From the NCBI RefSeq assembly GCF_004364335.1, contig NZ_SOCR01000003.1, positions 310,001 through 374,000 on the forward strand: DNA of 64,000 nucleotides. The letters run 5' to 3'. Origin of the DNA: Pseudomonas graminis. Its GTDB lineage: Bacteria; Pseudomonadota; Gammaproteobacteria; Pseudomonadales; Pseudomonadaceae. Shown here one piece after another: positions 44,401 to 53,503 of this stretch (its first letter is position 1; every line of letters begins with the position of its first letter). Both the position numbers and the translations under genes were made by a program. The notes beneath the pieces were generated by a model that was not told where the DNA came from, searched no databases, and saw nothing but the letters and a program-made list of their open reading frames with translations.

Positions 44401-45182
44401 GCCGCGGACCTGGCAGCATTCAGCTCCTGTAACCAGGCAAATTTGCTCGTCGGCGTGCGACCGTCGTTCAGCAAGCGCTCAAGGGCTTGCAGCCAGTAAC
44501 GACGGGAAAAGTCATGGCGCATGTCTACAGGGTGCAGACCCAGACGGATAGTTGCGGCGTTGTGCAATTGAGCCTCACGGTGGTTGCTGACGATTTTCGA
44601 TACCCCCCGGCGCCAGGCGCTGCGAGCACTCCAGACGATGCCGGGCGCGTCGATCTCGGAAAAGTCCGGCAGACGATACAAGTGTTGGGCATCACTTGTG
44701 TAGTCCAATGGCAATTTTCGCAGAGCATTGCGCGTATCTTCGCTCATCAGCCATGCGGGGGCGACGAACCCGTGAAGCGGCCAGTCGTTGCGTCGGAACA
44801 CGTCCATGCCGGCTTCGAGTCGCTGCATCGCCTGCTGCTCGTTGAGGGTGTAGAACTCGCCTTCCCAGGTGTAAATGCGCCGCATGAAAAAGTCCTGCGG
44901 CGTGCGCGGGGCAGGGCTGTCGTCGCAATGGTAGTAACCGTGCAGCGCCAGCTCATCGCCCCGTGCAAGACGGTCATGCATCAAGCGCTGGAAGCCCGGA
45001 CTGGCGTCGATCGGGTCGTGCTTGTGGAAGTCCGGCACTACCAGCCAGGTGATGGGAATGTTGCCAAGCTTGTCGACCGCCTCAACGAAGGTGCGATAAT
45101 CCGGCCAGGTTTGCGGGGACACGTCGTGGAGCACCAGCATCAGGCTGCGCTGCGTGATTGCGGGAATCTCAGCCATGGGCAT
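44397..45182 (-). CDS. Polysaccharide deacetylase-like protein (DUF2334)
   Basis: 261 residues with NodB-fold features: an LVLHDVSPQTW start (catalytic or metal Asp), ITWLVVPDFH, and a metal site HGYYH in LALHGYYHCDD. FVAPAWLMSEDTR follows. There is no signal peptide, so it probably acts in the cytosol on a lipid-linked sugar made by the upstream glycosyltransferase. The ATG at 45182 is 14 bases inside the end of that gene; the in-frame ATG at 45176 is an alternative. Its stop overlaps the flippase-like gene. Confidence 0.82.
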   Translation of the reverse strand: MPMAEIPAITQRSLMLVLHDVSPQTWPDYRTFVEAVDKLGNIPITWLVVPDFHKHDPIDASPGFQRLMHDRLARGDELALHGYYHCDDSPAPRTPQDFFMRRIYTWEGEFYTLNEQQAMQRLEAGMDVFRRNDWPLHGFVAPAWLMSEDTRNALRKLPLDYTSDAQHLYRLPDFSEIDAPGIVWSARSAWRRGVSKIVSNHREAQLHNAATIRLGLHPVDMRHDFSRRYWLQALERLLNDGRTPTSKFAWLQELNAARSAA

Positions 45183-46281
45183 AGACCGGCTGACGGGCGC
45201 CGAGTACTGCCTGGTAATGGCCGAGCAAGCCGGTGACTACGGCGTCCCACGCATAATGTGCCTCGACATGACGCCGTGCATCTGCGCCCCGGGATGGCGC
45301 GTTCTCGGCAAACAACTGACGCACGACTGCCGCCATGGCCATTGGTTGATTGGGTTGGCACAACAGGCCGCAATGCTCGGGGATGATTTCGCGGAACGCG
45401 CCGGCATCCACGGCGACCACCGGAATCCCACTGGCCATGGCTTCAATCACCACCAGGCCGAAGGTCTCCTGATCCCCGGCATGCACCAGCGCATCGGCGC
45501 TCGCCAGCAGACGCGCGACTTCGGCGGCAGGGCGGAATTTATCCACAACCGTCACGTTTGTCGGCACGCTGGTTGGCATATGGGAACCCACCAGCAAAAG
45601 GTGATAACCCGCGCCCAGCGCCTTCATGCAGTCGAGGAGAACGGTCAGGTTTTTCTCTTTCGAGCCTCGGCCCGCGAAGATAAGCAGGTGTGTCTCTTCT
45701 GTCAGGCCCAGCTCCGCCTTGAGACCAGAATCTCGCCGAGAGGGGTGGAACGCCTGCAGATCGACTCCCAACGGTTGCACATGAACGTTATTTACACCCA
45801 ATCTGATCAGCTTGTCCGCCATCGCGGCACTCGGCGCCAGCACCCGGTCGAAGTTGCCGTAGAGCTTGCTGACGTAATTCTCGACGTTGGCGCCCAGCCA
45901 GGTGCCGATGCGATTGCGCACCAGCAGCGGCAGGTCGGAGTGGTAGAAGCCAATGACCGGCACGTCCAGTTGACGTCGGGCATCCAGTGCAGCCCAGGCC
46001 GTCAGATAGGGATCGCCGACTTCAATGAGGTCCGGCCGCAGGCTTCGCAGGGCATCTCGCCAGGGACCGACGCGCAGCGGAAACCGGTAACCGTTGCCAA
46101 AAGGCACGGGCGGCGCCGGAACCCGGTACACGCCATCCTCATGACTGCTTTGCGGACCGGGAATCAGCAGGCTGTGTCGCACGCCCGGATAAAGCGCGAG
46201 GCGACGGTGCTTGGCGTCCAGATACGTACGCACGCCACCGCTGGCAGGGGCGTAGAACATGGTCATGTCAGCGATATGCAC
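45169..46281 (-). CDS. Glycosyltransferase family 4
   Basis: A 370-residue GT-B enzyme. The N-terminal domain has FYAPASGGVRTYLDAK, and the C-terminal nucleotide-sugar domain has LIFAGRGSKEKN and HAGDQETFGLVVIEAMASGIPVVA (the E-x7-E motif of GT4). The start is a GTG at 46281 with a strong GGAGG six bases before it; longer upstream frames look non-coding. It probably transfers a hexose from a nucleotide sugar to a lipid or diacylglycerol acceptor. It is the first gene of an overlapping three-gene envelope operon. Confidence 0.86.
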   Translation of the reverse strand: MHIADMTMFYAPASGGVRTYLDAKHRRLALYPGVRHSLLIPGPQSSHEDGVYRVPAPPVPFGNGYRFPLRVGPWRDALRSLRPDLIEVGDPYLTAWAALDARRQLDVPVIGFYHSDLPLLVRNRIGTWLGANVENYVSKLYGNFDRVLAPSAAMADKLIRLGVNNVHVQPLGVDLQAFHPSRRDSGLKAELGLTEETHLLIFAGRGSKEKNLTVLLDCMKALGAGYHLLLVGSHMPTSVPTNVTVVDKFRPAAEVARLLASADALVHAGDQETFGLVVIEAMASGIPVVAVDAGAFREIIPEHCGLLCQPNQPMAMAAVVRQLFAENAPSRGADARRHVEAHYAWDAVVTGLLGHYQAVLGARQPVYAHG

Positions 46282-46506
46282 AGGATGCCTCCGTCCATTG
46301 ATCAGTCCTTCTGGTTGACCATCCACAGATACAGATGTTCGGTTGCAGATCGTCGCATCCATGCCCACGATCATGGCCATGGACGAGCACTGCGCCGCTT
46401 GCGCTAGAGTAGAAAGGTGGCCTGAGGGCTGATCAGCGGTGCGGGTCCATCCGGGCGGCTGCCGCAGTCCCCTCGGGAATATCAAATGCGACGCTTGGGT
46501 GAACGG

Positions 46507-46690
46507 ATGCCTGACTCACGACAGATTCTTATTGGCGCTGACCTCAAGGGCCAGCCGATCGGCCAGGCGATGCGTCTGGCCAATCGTCACGGGCTGGTGG
46601 CCGGCGCGACCGGCACCGGGAAAACCGTCACGCTGCAGCGCCTGGCGGAGGCGTTCAGCGATGCGGGCGTCGCGCAAGAAACGCCGCTAG
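46507..46690 (+). pseudogene. Truncated HerA-like ATPase (DUF853) remnant
   Basis: The first about 58 codons encode a clear DUF853/HerA-type beginning: [42 protein letters not shown], including Walker A GATGTGKT. Then the gene stops matching, and within 14 bases reaches a KKRR-stop in another frame followed by a terminator. Full-length relatives in Pseudomonas are about 500 residues, so most of the gene has been lost. The preserved start and terminator suggest a large internal deletion with a frameshift at the junction. The ATG at 46507 has only a weak ribosome site. Confidence 0.75.
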
Positions 46691-46700
46691 GGCACCCACA

Positions 46701-46730
46701 AAAAAGCCCATTCAATGAATGGGCTTTTTC
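46701..46730. terminator. Bidirectional terminator between the HerA-like remnant and pit
   Basis: The stem GCCCATT / AATGGGC (46706-46712 and 46718-46724) has a 5-base loop, with A5 before and T5 after. It lies at the convergent ends of the remnant and the phosphate transporter. Confidence 0.88.
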
Positions 46731-46751
46731 AGGTCAGGCGGTGCAGTCAGG

Positions 46752-48224
46752 TCAGGCCAGCGCTTTTGACGCCAACCAGAACAACCCTGCCGACAGCGCG
46801 ACCGTGGCGGGCAGGGTCAGCACCCATGCCAACAGAATGTTGCGAACCGTGCCGCCCTGAAGGCCGCTCTTGTTCGCCACCATGGTCCCGGCCACGCCGG
46901 ACGACAGGATGTGTGTGGTCGAGACTGGCAGGCTGAACACGTTGGCCAGCGCAATGGCGCTCGCGGTGGTGATCTGCGCGGACATGCCCTGAGCGTAAGT
47001 CATGCCTTGCTTCCCGATCTTCTCGCCGATGGTCAGCACGACGCGTTTCCAACCGACCATGGTGCCGATACCCAGCGCCAGTGCAACGGCGAAGATAACC
47101 CAGAACGGTGCGTACTCAGTCGTCGCGGTCAGGTCCTTGCGCAGCTTCTCCAGATCCGATTTTTCACGGGCATCCAGGGCTGGCAGCTTGCCGACCTTGC
47201 GCGCCGTGTCGTCCAGGCACAGCAAGTAGCGACGCACTTCGATGCGACGCTCCGGTGCGAGGCTGTGGTAGTCGTTAACGCCCTTTAGGTTGCTCAACAG
47301 AGCATCGATGGTCGGCTCGGTCTGCTCAGGGTTGCAGCTGAAACGCTCAGGCAAGTCGCCCGGCGCCGATTTGCCCAGTGCCAAGTACTCGCCGAGCGTT
47401 GCGTTGTTGCGCTGGTAAAACTGGCTCAGGTGCTGGGTCGCGTCGCGTGTGCGTTCGATCTGGTAGGTCGTGGTGCTCAGGTCCAGAACGAACTGCGCCG
47501 GGACGATACCGATCAGCACCAGCATGATCAGGCCGATGCCTTTCTGACCATCGTTGGAGCCGTGCACAAAACTCACCGCCATCGCCGAAATCACCAGTAC
47601 TAGGCGATTCCAGAAAGGAGGGTGTTTCTTGTCATCGAGCTTGCGGCGTTGTTCCGGGGTCTTGTGCATCTTGGACAGGGGACGCCAGGCTTTGAGCCCC
47701 AGCAATACCAGGCCTGCCACGATGAAACCGGCCAGTGGCGAGAACACCAGCGACGCGCCGATATCGATTGCTTTCTGCCAGTTGACGCCTTCACCCAACG
47801 GAATGTTGTTGATCAGCGCGTTGGCCAGGCCTACACCCAGAATCGAGCCGATCAACGTGTGGGAGCTGGACGCCGGGATACCGAAGTACCAGGTGCCGAG
47901 GTTCCAGGTGATGGCCGCAGCCAGCAGCGAGAACACCATGGCCAGACCATGACCGGTGTTGACGTTGATCAACAACTCGACCGGCAGCAGATGGACGATG
48001 GCATACGCCACGCCGACGCCACCCAGGAGCACCCCGAGAAAATTGAACACACCCGAGAAAAATACCGCCAGATGAGGCGGCATGGCCTTGGTGTAAATGA
48101 CTGTCGCCACCGCATTGGCGGTGTCATGAAAGCCGTTGATGAACTCGAAGGTGAGGACAAACGCCAGGGCGAGCAACAAGCTCACAATCACCCAAGCATC
48201 CAGTCCGCTGAATAGATCGATCAT
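46752..48224 (-). CDS. pit: Pit-family inorganic phosphate transporter
   Basis: A 490-residue inner-membrane transporter. The two inverted PHO4 signatures are visible: [18 protein letters not shown] near residue 29 and, toward the C terminus, [38 protein letters not shown] lies in the middle. It moves metal-phosphate with protons at low affinity. A long hydrophilic loop (about residues 200-370) separates the halves, as in PitA. It stands alone, convergent with the HerA-like remnant. Confidence 0.92.
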   Translation of the reverse strand: MIDLFSGLDAWVIVSLLLALAFVLTFEFINGFHDTANAVATVIYTKAMPPHLAVFFSGVFNFLGVLLGGVGVAYAIVHLLPVELLINVNTGHGLAMVFSLLAAAITWNLGTWYFGIPASSSHTLIGSILGVGLANALINNIPLGEGVNWQKAIDIGASLVFSPLAGFIVAGLVLLGLKAWRPLSKMHKTPEQRRKLDDKKHPPFWNRLVLVISAMAVSFVHGSNDGQKGIGLIMLVLIGIVPAQFVLDLSTTTYQIERTRDATQHLSQFYQRNNATLGEYLALGKSAPGDLPERFSCNPEQTEPTIDALLSNLKGVNDYHSLAPERRIEVRRYLLCLDDTARKVGKLPALDAREKSDLEKLRKDLTATTEYAPFWVIFAVALALGIGTMVGWKRVVLTIGEKIGKQGMTYAQGMSAQITTASAIALANVFSLPVSTTHILSSGVAGTMVANKSGLQGGTVRNILLAWVLTLPATVALSAGLFWLASKALA

Positions 48225-48469
48225 GGAAGGTTTTCTGACCCGGTCTTAAGGGGGCGGGATTATGACAGAAAAAAAACTGCGCGATAGGCGCGCTGCTCAC
48301 TGGTAGCAGCCTGCAACGAAATTTCTGTCCCGCCAGCCCGTTGACTTCCTGTCGTGAAGGAGAGTGCGAAACATCCCTGAACGGCAGACGAGGCTGTAAA
48401 ACCTGGCTTTTAAAGCAGTTGAAACGCTTGCCGTCGGCTGATTGAGTCAGCGACAGGCAAGCGAGCGGC

Positions 48470-48667
48470 TCAAGGCTCTTCCTTGAGTTCTTCTTCCATC
48501 TTTTGCAGCTCTTGCTTGAAAGCCTGGTCGAGCAGGCTGGCCCTTTTGCGCCACGGCTTGCGCTCTGGCTCGGGCTGGGCGGCGTATGTTGTCACTTCGC
48601 CGCCATACACTTCCTTGTAACGTTGTTCCTGGCGCTCTAATTCTGCGCGCAGTTCATCTTTGGTCAC
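48470..48667 (-). CDS. Small charged helical protein (unknown function)
   Basis: 65 residues, highly charged (KDELRAELERQEQRYKEVYGG at the start, FKQELQKMEEELKEE at the end), probably helical or coiled coil. The GTG start at 48667 has a partial ribosome site (CAGG); an upstream extension to 48742 is less likely. I recognise no domain. The pattern of charged residues is typical of real protein, but evidence is limited. Confidence 0.55.
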   Translation of the reverse strand: MTKDELRAELERQEQRYKEVYGGEVTTYAAQPEPERKPWRKRASLLDQAFKQELQKMEEELKEEP

Positions 48668-49251
48668 GTTAATACCTGATCGGGTCGAGTTTAATTCCGG
48701 TGATGACGCCGAGTCTGAAAGTGTCGGACCTGATGATCGCAATGTATCGGATCAGGAATAATCATCGGGCAGGGGCGCTGCGCAAGATGATTCAGACTTC
48801 AACCACGGGCGGCTACGTGCACCAGAATGACAAATCTGTCGTAGCAACATTCTTTATTGATTGCCTGCAGGATGGCAAATGACCAAGGTATTGGCCTGCC
48901 GTCGCCGAGCATTGCGATCGAGTCGAGCAATGCCTGCGTGAGTTTGGATCCATACCAGATAAGGCAGAGGATTAAACCGCGCGATAGCGTTATTGGGCTT
49001 CAATGACGGCCACTATCGCGAAGATGCGCAGGCGAGTCAACTGTCGAGACTGTCGCAGTCGGGCAACTGAGGATTTATACCTTTTTTATGTACGAAGATT
49101 CCTAAGTTGCACTGTCCGATTTATGACGCAACTTGGCGAGTCAAATGTTTAACGCGCCAGGCAGTTTTCTGGCGACGTAAATTCACAGGTTGTGAAGGCG
49201 CGAATAGCCAGTGTGTATTTATTCGCTTACAGATAAATGCGCAGGGCAGAG
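48668..49251. other. Gene-free region upstream of the pca cluster
   Basis: About 580 bases without a supported gene. It includes AT-rich stretches near 49075-49150 and 49215-49240 (CAGTGTGTATTTATTCGC). Open frames here have no ribosome sites and atypical composition. I see no repeats or IS ends. It may be a decayed gene or a spacer. Confidence 0.4.
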
Positions 49252-49339
49252 ACAAAAACGGCCTTGGGTTAGCAAGGCCGTGCCTGGGACTTCTCAGTGG
49301 GTACCTGACCAGTAATCCAAAGAAGCCTCATAGGGCATG
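49252..49339 (-). ncRNA. Candidate small RNA divergent from pcaR
   Basis: On the minus strand there is a strong terminator: ACGGCCTT / AAGGCCGT stem (49258-49265 and 49274-49281), 8-base loop, then T5. A promoter-like TTGACC (49366-49371) and TATACC (49345-49350) are 15 bases apart, which is shorter than ideal. The RNA between would be about 88 bases. It contains a 14-codon frame starting at 49338 with no ribosome site, so a short leaderless peptide is an alternative. The putative promoter abuts the PcaR operator, so it might be regulated with pcaR. No homologue is recognised. Confidence 0.35.
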
Positions 49340-49371
49340 TGAAAGGTATAAGCAACCGTACGGCCGGTCAA

Positions 49372-49405
49372 TTGCGATTATCGCCCACTCGTTCGATAAT
49401 CGCCC
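49372..49405 (+). promoter_or_regulatory. pcaR promoter overlapping a PcaR operator
   Basis: TTGCGA (49372-49377) and GATAAT (49395-49400) are exactly 17 bases apart, a good sigma-70 promoter for pcaR. A perfect inverted repeat GCGATTATCG / CGATAATCGC (49374-49383 and 49394-49403) overlies both elements. GTTCGATAATCGCCC (49391-49405) differs at one position from the PcaR box GTTCGATAATCGCAC as I remember it from P. putida. Autorepression by PcaR is therefore likely. Confidence 0.8.
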
Positions 49406-49486
49406 AAAGCTGGCTTGCCGTGGGTTCGAAAACAGGCGAGAGTGGCGTTCTACAAGGCTTTCGCGGCCACGACGAACGGTGCCAGC

Positions 49487-50329
49487 ATGAACGATCAATT
49501 GCGTAATTCATTCACGTCACTTGCGCCGCCGATTGTTGCGTCCCCTGCCAAAAGGATTCAGGCGCTCACTGGGGATCCGGACTTCATGACCTCTCTGGCG
49601 CGAGGGTTGGCGGTTATTCATGCGTTTCAGGAGCGCAAGCGGCACCTGACCATCGCGCAAATCAGCCACCGTACGGAAATCCCCAGGGCGGCGGTTCGTC
49701 GTTGCCTGCACACACTGATCAAGCTGGGTTATGCCACCACTGACGGCCGTACGTACTCGTTGCTGCCGAAAGTGCTGACCCTCGGCCATGCCTATTTGTC
49801 GTCCACCCCCCTGGCGGTCTCATCGCAGCCGTATCTTGACCGCATGAGTGATCAGCTGCACGAGGCCTGCAACATGGCCACGCTGGAAGGGGACGACATT
49901 CTTTATATAGCCCGTTCGGCCACGACTCAGCGATTGATCTCCGTGGATCTGGCGGTGGGCGGGCGTTTGCCGGCGTACTGCACGTCCATGGGCAGAATCC
50001 TGCTGGCGGCGCTGGACGATGTGTCATTGCAGGAATACCTCGACCATGTCGACCTGCAACCTAAAACCAGCCGCACCTTACGCACACCCGAAGCTTTGCT
50101 CGAATGTTTGCAACAAGTCCGGCAGCAGGGCTGGTGCATCGTCGATCAGGAACTGGAGCAGGGTTTGCGCTCCATTGCGGTGCCGGTCTACGACGCATCC
50201 GGCCAGGTGCTCGCGGCGCTGAACGTCAGCACCAGTGCGGGTCGGGTGACGCGTAATGAGCTGGAGCAGAAGTTTCTGCCGATCATGCTGGATGCCAGCC
50301 GTGACCTCAGCACGCAGCTGTTTACCTGA
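49487..50329 (+). CDS. pcaR: IclR-family regulator of the beta-ketoadipate pathway
   Basis: 280 residues. The helix-turn-helix (FMTSLARGLAVIHAF then LTIAQISHRTEIPRAAVRRCLHTLIKLGY) occupies residues about 30-90. The IclR effector domain has YIARSAT, LPAYCTSMGRILLA and SIAVPVYDASGQVLAALNVS. PcaR activates pca genes in response to beta-ketoadipate and represses its own gene. The ATG at 49487 is chosen by family length; an upstream extension is poor. It is followed directly by pcaIJF, as in other Pseudomonas. Confidence 0.9.
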   Translation: MNDQLRNSFTSLAPPIVASPAKRIQALTGDPDFMTSLARGLAVIHAFQERKRHLTIAQISHRTEIPRAAVRRCLHTLIKLGYATTDGRTYSLLPKVLTLGHAYLSSTPLAVSSQPYLDRMSDQLHEACNMATLEGDDILYIARSATTQRLISVDLAVGGRLPAYCTSMGRILLAALDDVSLQEYLDHVDLQPKTSRTLRTPEALLECLQQVRQQGWCIVDQELEQGLRSIAVPVYDASGQVLAALNVSTSAGRVTRNELEQKFLPIMLDASRDLSTQLFT

Positions 50330-50378
50330 TGGCTAAACAGGCCGGTTAACCGCAGCCGGTTCGCAATCACGACTCTCT

Positions 50379-50409
50379 GTTCGGTGATCGAACACTTAGT
50401 CGGTTATCG
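50379..50409 (+). promoter_or_regulatory. Candidate PcaR site upstream of pcaI
   Basis: GTTCGGTGATCGAAC (50379-50393) matches the inverse of the PcaR box at 12 of 15 positions. TCGGTGATCG (50381-50390) is repeated as TCGGTTATCG (50400-50409), 19 bases on, so two sites face the same side of the helix. They lie about 90-120 bases upstream of pcaI, a position suited to activation. Confidence 0.6.
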
Positions 50410-50498
50410 GATTGTTCCGTCCCTTCTCCAGGCATAACCTCATTTTCAACGTCTGGCCTTAAATGGCACGGCAACCGAGTGTGAACCTGGAGCACCCC

Positions 50499-51359
50499 AT
50501 GGCTGCAATTCTTTCCCTCCAAGAGGCCGTGAAGCAGTTCGTCAACGATGGCGACACCGTTGCACTGGAAGGCTTTACCCATTTGATTCCTACAGCAGCC
50601 GGTCACGAGCTCATTCGTCAGAAGAAGAAAGATCTGACGCTGGTGCGCATGACTCCCGACTTGATCTATGACCAGCTAATCGGCGCAGGTTGTGCGAAAC
50701 GCCTGATTTTTTCGTGGGGCGGTAATCCCGGGGTTGGCTCGTTGCACCGGCTTCGCGATGCGGTCGAACGGCAATGGCCGCAGCCTCTGGAGATTGAAGA
50801 GCACAGCCACGCCGACCTTGCCAACGCCTATGTGGCGGGGGCATCGGGGCTGCCTTTCGCGGTGTTGCGCGCCTACGCCGGTTCCGACCTGCCGAAGGTC
50901 AACCCGCTGATCAAATCGGTGACGTGCCCTTTCACCGGAGAAGTGCTGGCCGCCGTGCCGGCGGTGCGGCCGGACGTTACGGTCATTCATGCGCAGAAAG
51001 CCGACCGCAAAGGCAACGTGCTGCTCTGGGGCATTCTCGGGGTTCAGAAAGAGGCTGCGTTGGCGGCCAAGCGCTGCATCGTCACAGTCGAGGAAATTGT
51101 CGATGACCTACAGGCACCGATGAATGCCTGTGTCCTGCCAACCTGGGCGCTCACTGCCGTTTGCGTTGTGCCGGGCGGCGCGCATCCTTCCTACGCCCAC
51201 GGCTATTACGAACGCGACAACCGTTTCTATCAGGCGTGGGACGCCATCGCCCGCGACCGTGAGGCCTTTACCGCCTGGATCGACGACTACATCCATGGCA
51301 CCCGGGATTTCGGTGAGTTCAAGCGCAAGCTGACCCATGCGGCGGAGACTAACCAATGA
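50499..51359 (+). CDS. pcaI: 3-oxoadipate CoA-transferase subunit A
   Basis: A 286-residue alpha subunit of the CoA-transferase that converts beta-ketoadipate and succinyl-CoA to beta-ketoadipyl-CoA and succinate. The family segments include VALEGFTHLIPTAAGHELIR, FSWGGNPGVGSLHR and DVTVIHAQKADRKGNV. The ATG at 50499 follows GGAG; an upstream in-frame ATG is less likely. It overlaps pcaJ by 4 bases (ATGA). This longer form (the usual alpha subunit is about 230 residues) occurs in the fluorescens/syringae lineage of Pseudomonas, from memory. Confidence 0.9.
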   Translation: MAAILSLQEAVKQFVNDGDTVALEGFTHLIPTAAGHELIRQKKKDLTLVRMTPDLIYDQLIGAGCAKRLIFSWGGNPGVGSLHRLRDAVERQWPQPLEIEEHSHADLANAYVAGASGLPFAVLRAYAGSDLPKVNPLIKSVTCPFTGEVLAAVPAVRPDVTVIHAQKADRKGNVLLWGILGVQKEAALAAKRCIVTVEEIVDDLQAPMNACVLPTWALTAVCVVPGGAHPSYAHGYYERDNRFYQAWDAIARDREAFTAWIDDYIHGTRDFGEFKRKLTHAAETNQ

Positions 51360-52135
51360 ACTATTCCACGAGCGAAATGATGACCGTCGCCGCCGCGCGC
51401 CGGTTGAAAAATGGCGCCGTGTGCTTCGTCGGCATTGGCCTGCCCTCCAAAGCGGCCAATCTGGCGCGCCTCACTTCTTCGCCTGACGTGGTGCTGATTT
51501 ACGAATCAGGACCCATTGGCGCCAAGCCTGACGTGCTGCCGCTGTCCATCGGTGACGGCGAACTGGCGGAAACCGCTGACACCGTGGTATCCACCAGCGA
51601 GATTTTCCGTTACTGGCTGCAGGGCGGTCGGGTCGATGTCGGGTTTCTAGGCGCCGCTCAGGTCGACCGGTTCGGCAACATCAACACAACGGTGGTCGGC
51701 GATTATCACAACCCGAAGGTGCGCCTGCCGGGTGCGGGGGGCGCGCCGGAAATCGCGGGCTCGGCCAAAGAAGTACTGATCATCCTCAAGCAATCGCCAC
51801 GGACCTTCGTGAACAAGCTGGACTTCCTCACCTCGGTCGGCCATGGCGAAGGCGGCGATTCGCGCAAGCGGCTCGGCCTGCCAGGCGCAGGGCCGGTCGG
51901 CATCATCACTGACCTGTGCATCATGGAGCCGGAGGAGGGCACCCACGAGTTTGTCGTAACGACCCTTCACCCGGGCGTGACCCGCGAGCAGGTGATCGCC
52001 GCCACCGGTTGGGCCGTGCGTTTTGCCGATAACGTGGTGACTTCCGATGCACCGAGCGATGACGAACTGAATGCGTTGCGTGATCTGGAAGCGCGGACTG
52101 CTGCCGCCCATGGTCAGGCGCCGGGAGAAGCATGA
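51356..52135 (+). CDS. pcaJ: 3-oxoadipate CoA-transferase subunit B
   Basis: A 259-residue beta subunit that carries the catalytic glutamate; the (S/Y)E-x-G motif is seen as [30 protein letters not shown] segment and a [12 protein letters not shown] stretch are typical. It overlaps pcaI (ATGA) and ends within the ATGATG start of pcaF, so the three are translated together. Confidence 0.9.
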   Translation: MNYSTSEMMTVAAARRLKNGAVCFVGIGLPSKAANLARLTSSPDVVLIYESGPIGAKPDVLPLSIGDGELAETADTVVSTSEIFRYWLQGGRVDVGFLGAAQVDRFGNINTTVVGDYHNPKVRLPGAGGAPEIAGSAKEVLIILKQSPRTFVNKLDFLTSVGHGEGGDSRKRLGLPGAGPVGIITDLCIMEPEEGTHEFVVTTLHPGVTREQVIAATGWAVRFADNVVTSDAPSDDELNALRDLEARTAAAHGQAPGEA

Positions 52136-53334
52136 TGCGTGATGTCTATATCTGCGATGCGATTCGAACTCCCATCGGCCGTTTTGGCGGCGCCCTGGCG
52201 ACCGTTCGCGCGGATGATCTGGCAGCGTTGCCCATAAAAGCCCTTATGGCGCGCAACCCGTCGGTCAACTGGGATGAGCTGGATGAAGTGTTTCTCGGCT
52301 GCGCCAATCAGGCCGGTGAAGACAACCGCAATGTCGCCCGTATGGCCGCGCTGTTGGCCGGGTTGCCGACCCGCGTCCCGGGCGTGACCCTCAATCGCCT
52401 GTGTGCTTCGGGCCTGGACGCGGTGGGTTCTGCGTTCCGCGCCATCGCCTGCGGTGAAATGGAGATGGCCATCGCCGGCGGCGTAGAGTCTATGTCCCGC
52501 GCGCCGTTCGTGATGGGCAAGGCCGACACAGCATTCGGCCGCGGCCAGAAGCTGGAAGACACGACCCTGGGCTGGCGTTTCGTCAATCCGCAGATGAAAG
52601 ACCAGTACGGCGTTGAGACCATGCCGCAGACCGGCGATAACGTCGCTGAAGATTTCGGCATCTCCCGGGAGGATCAGGACGCGTTTGCCCTGCGCAGCCA
52701 GCAGCGCACGGCGGCGGCTCAGGCTGCGGGCTTCTTCGCCGAGGAGACCGTGCCCGTGCGCATCGCCCACAAAAAAGGCGAGACCGTCGTCGACACCGAC
52801 GAGCACCCGCGCGCCGACACCAACCTTGAGGCGCTCGCCAAGCTCAAGCCGGTCAACGGGCCTGGCAAAACGGTCACGGCCGGCAACGCGGCAGGCCTGA
52901 ACGACGGCGCGGCGGCGATGATTCTGGCGTCCGCCGAAGCCGTCAAGAAACACGGCCTGACCCCGCGCGCCCGCGTGTTGGGCATGGCCAGTGCCGGCGT
53001 TGAGCCTCGCGTCATGGGCATCGGCCCGGTTCCGGCGGTGCGCAAGCTGGTGGCACGGCTGGGACTGGCGGTCAGCGATTTCGACGTCATCGAGCTCAAC
53101 GAGGCATTCGCCAGCCAGGGCCTTGCGGTCATGCGTGAACTGGGCATCGCTGACGATTCGCCCAAGGTCAATCCCAACGGCGGTGCGATTTCCCTCGGGC
53201 ATCCGCTGGGCATGAGCGGCGCGCGGCTGGTGCTGACTGCGTTGCATCAACTGGAGAAAACCGGCGGCAGCAAGGCGCTGGCCACGATGTGCGTCGGCGT
53301 GGGGCAGGGTCTGGCCCTTGCGATAGCGCGCTAA
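52132..53334 (+). CDS. pcaF: Beta-ketoadipyl-CoA thiolase
   Basis: A 400-residue thiolase that cleaves beta-ketoadipyl-CoA to acetyl-CoA and succinyl-CoA, the last step of the pathway. The acyl-binding Cys is in [11 protein letters not shown] near residue 90. [10 protein letters not shown] holds the His, and CVGVGQGLA near the end holds the second Cys. It starts at ATGATG overlapping the pcaJ stop; either ATG could serve. It is followed by a 169-base gap before the transporter. Confidence 0.94.
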   Translation: MMRDVYICDAIRTPIGRFGGALATVRADDLAALPIKALMARNPSVNWDELDEVFLGCANQAGEDNRNVARMAALLAGLPTRVPGVTLNRLCASGLDAVGSAFRAIACGEMEMAIAGGVESMSRAPFVMGKADTAFGRGQKLEDTTLGWRFVNPQMKDQYGVETMPQTGDNVAEDFGISREDQDAFALRSQQRTAAAQAAGFFAEETVPVRIAHKKGETVVDTDEHPRADTNLEALAKLKPVNGPGKTVTAGNAAGLNDGAAAMILASAEAVKKHGLTPRARVLGMASAGVEPRVMGIGPVPAVRKLVARLGLAVSDFDVIELNEAFASQGLAVMRELGIADDSPKVNPNGGAISLGHPLGMSGARLVLTALHQLEKTGGSKALATMCVGVGQGLALAIAR

Positions 53335-53503
53335 ACGACATCCTCGCCAATCAAGCACCCGAGTCATCGGTTGCCTCCATGAAAGGGGCAACTTGCTGAC
53401 TCGGGTGATTGTCCTTGTGATGTCGAAACGTTACTGCTTAAGTCTAGACGTTGCAGGTTATGTCTTAGACTGGCTGACCTTACTAACACCTGGGGAGATA
53501 ATA

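Noticed and set aside
49107..49490. A 127-codon open frame before pcaR
   Set aside because: It crosses the candidate sRNA terminator, the pcaR promoter and operator, has no ribosome site and shows no domain.
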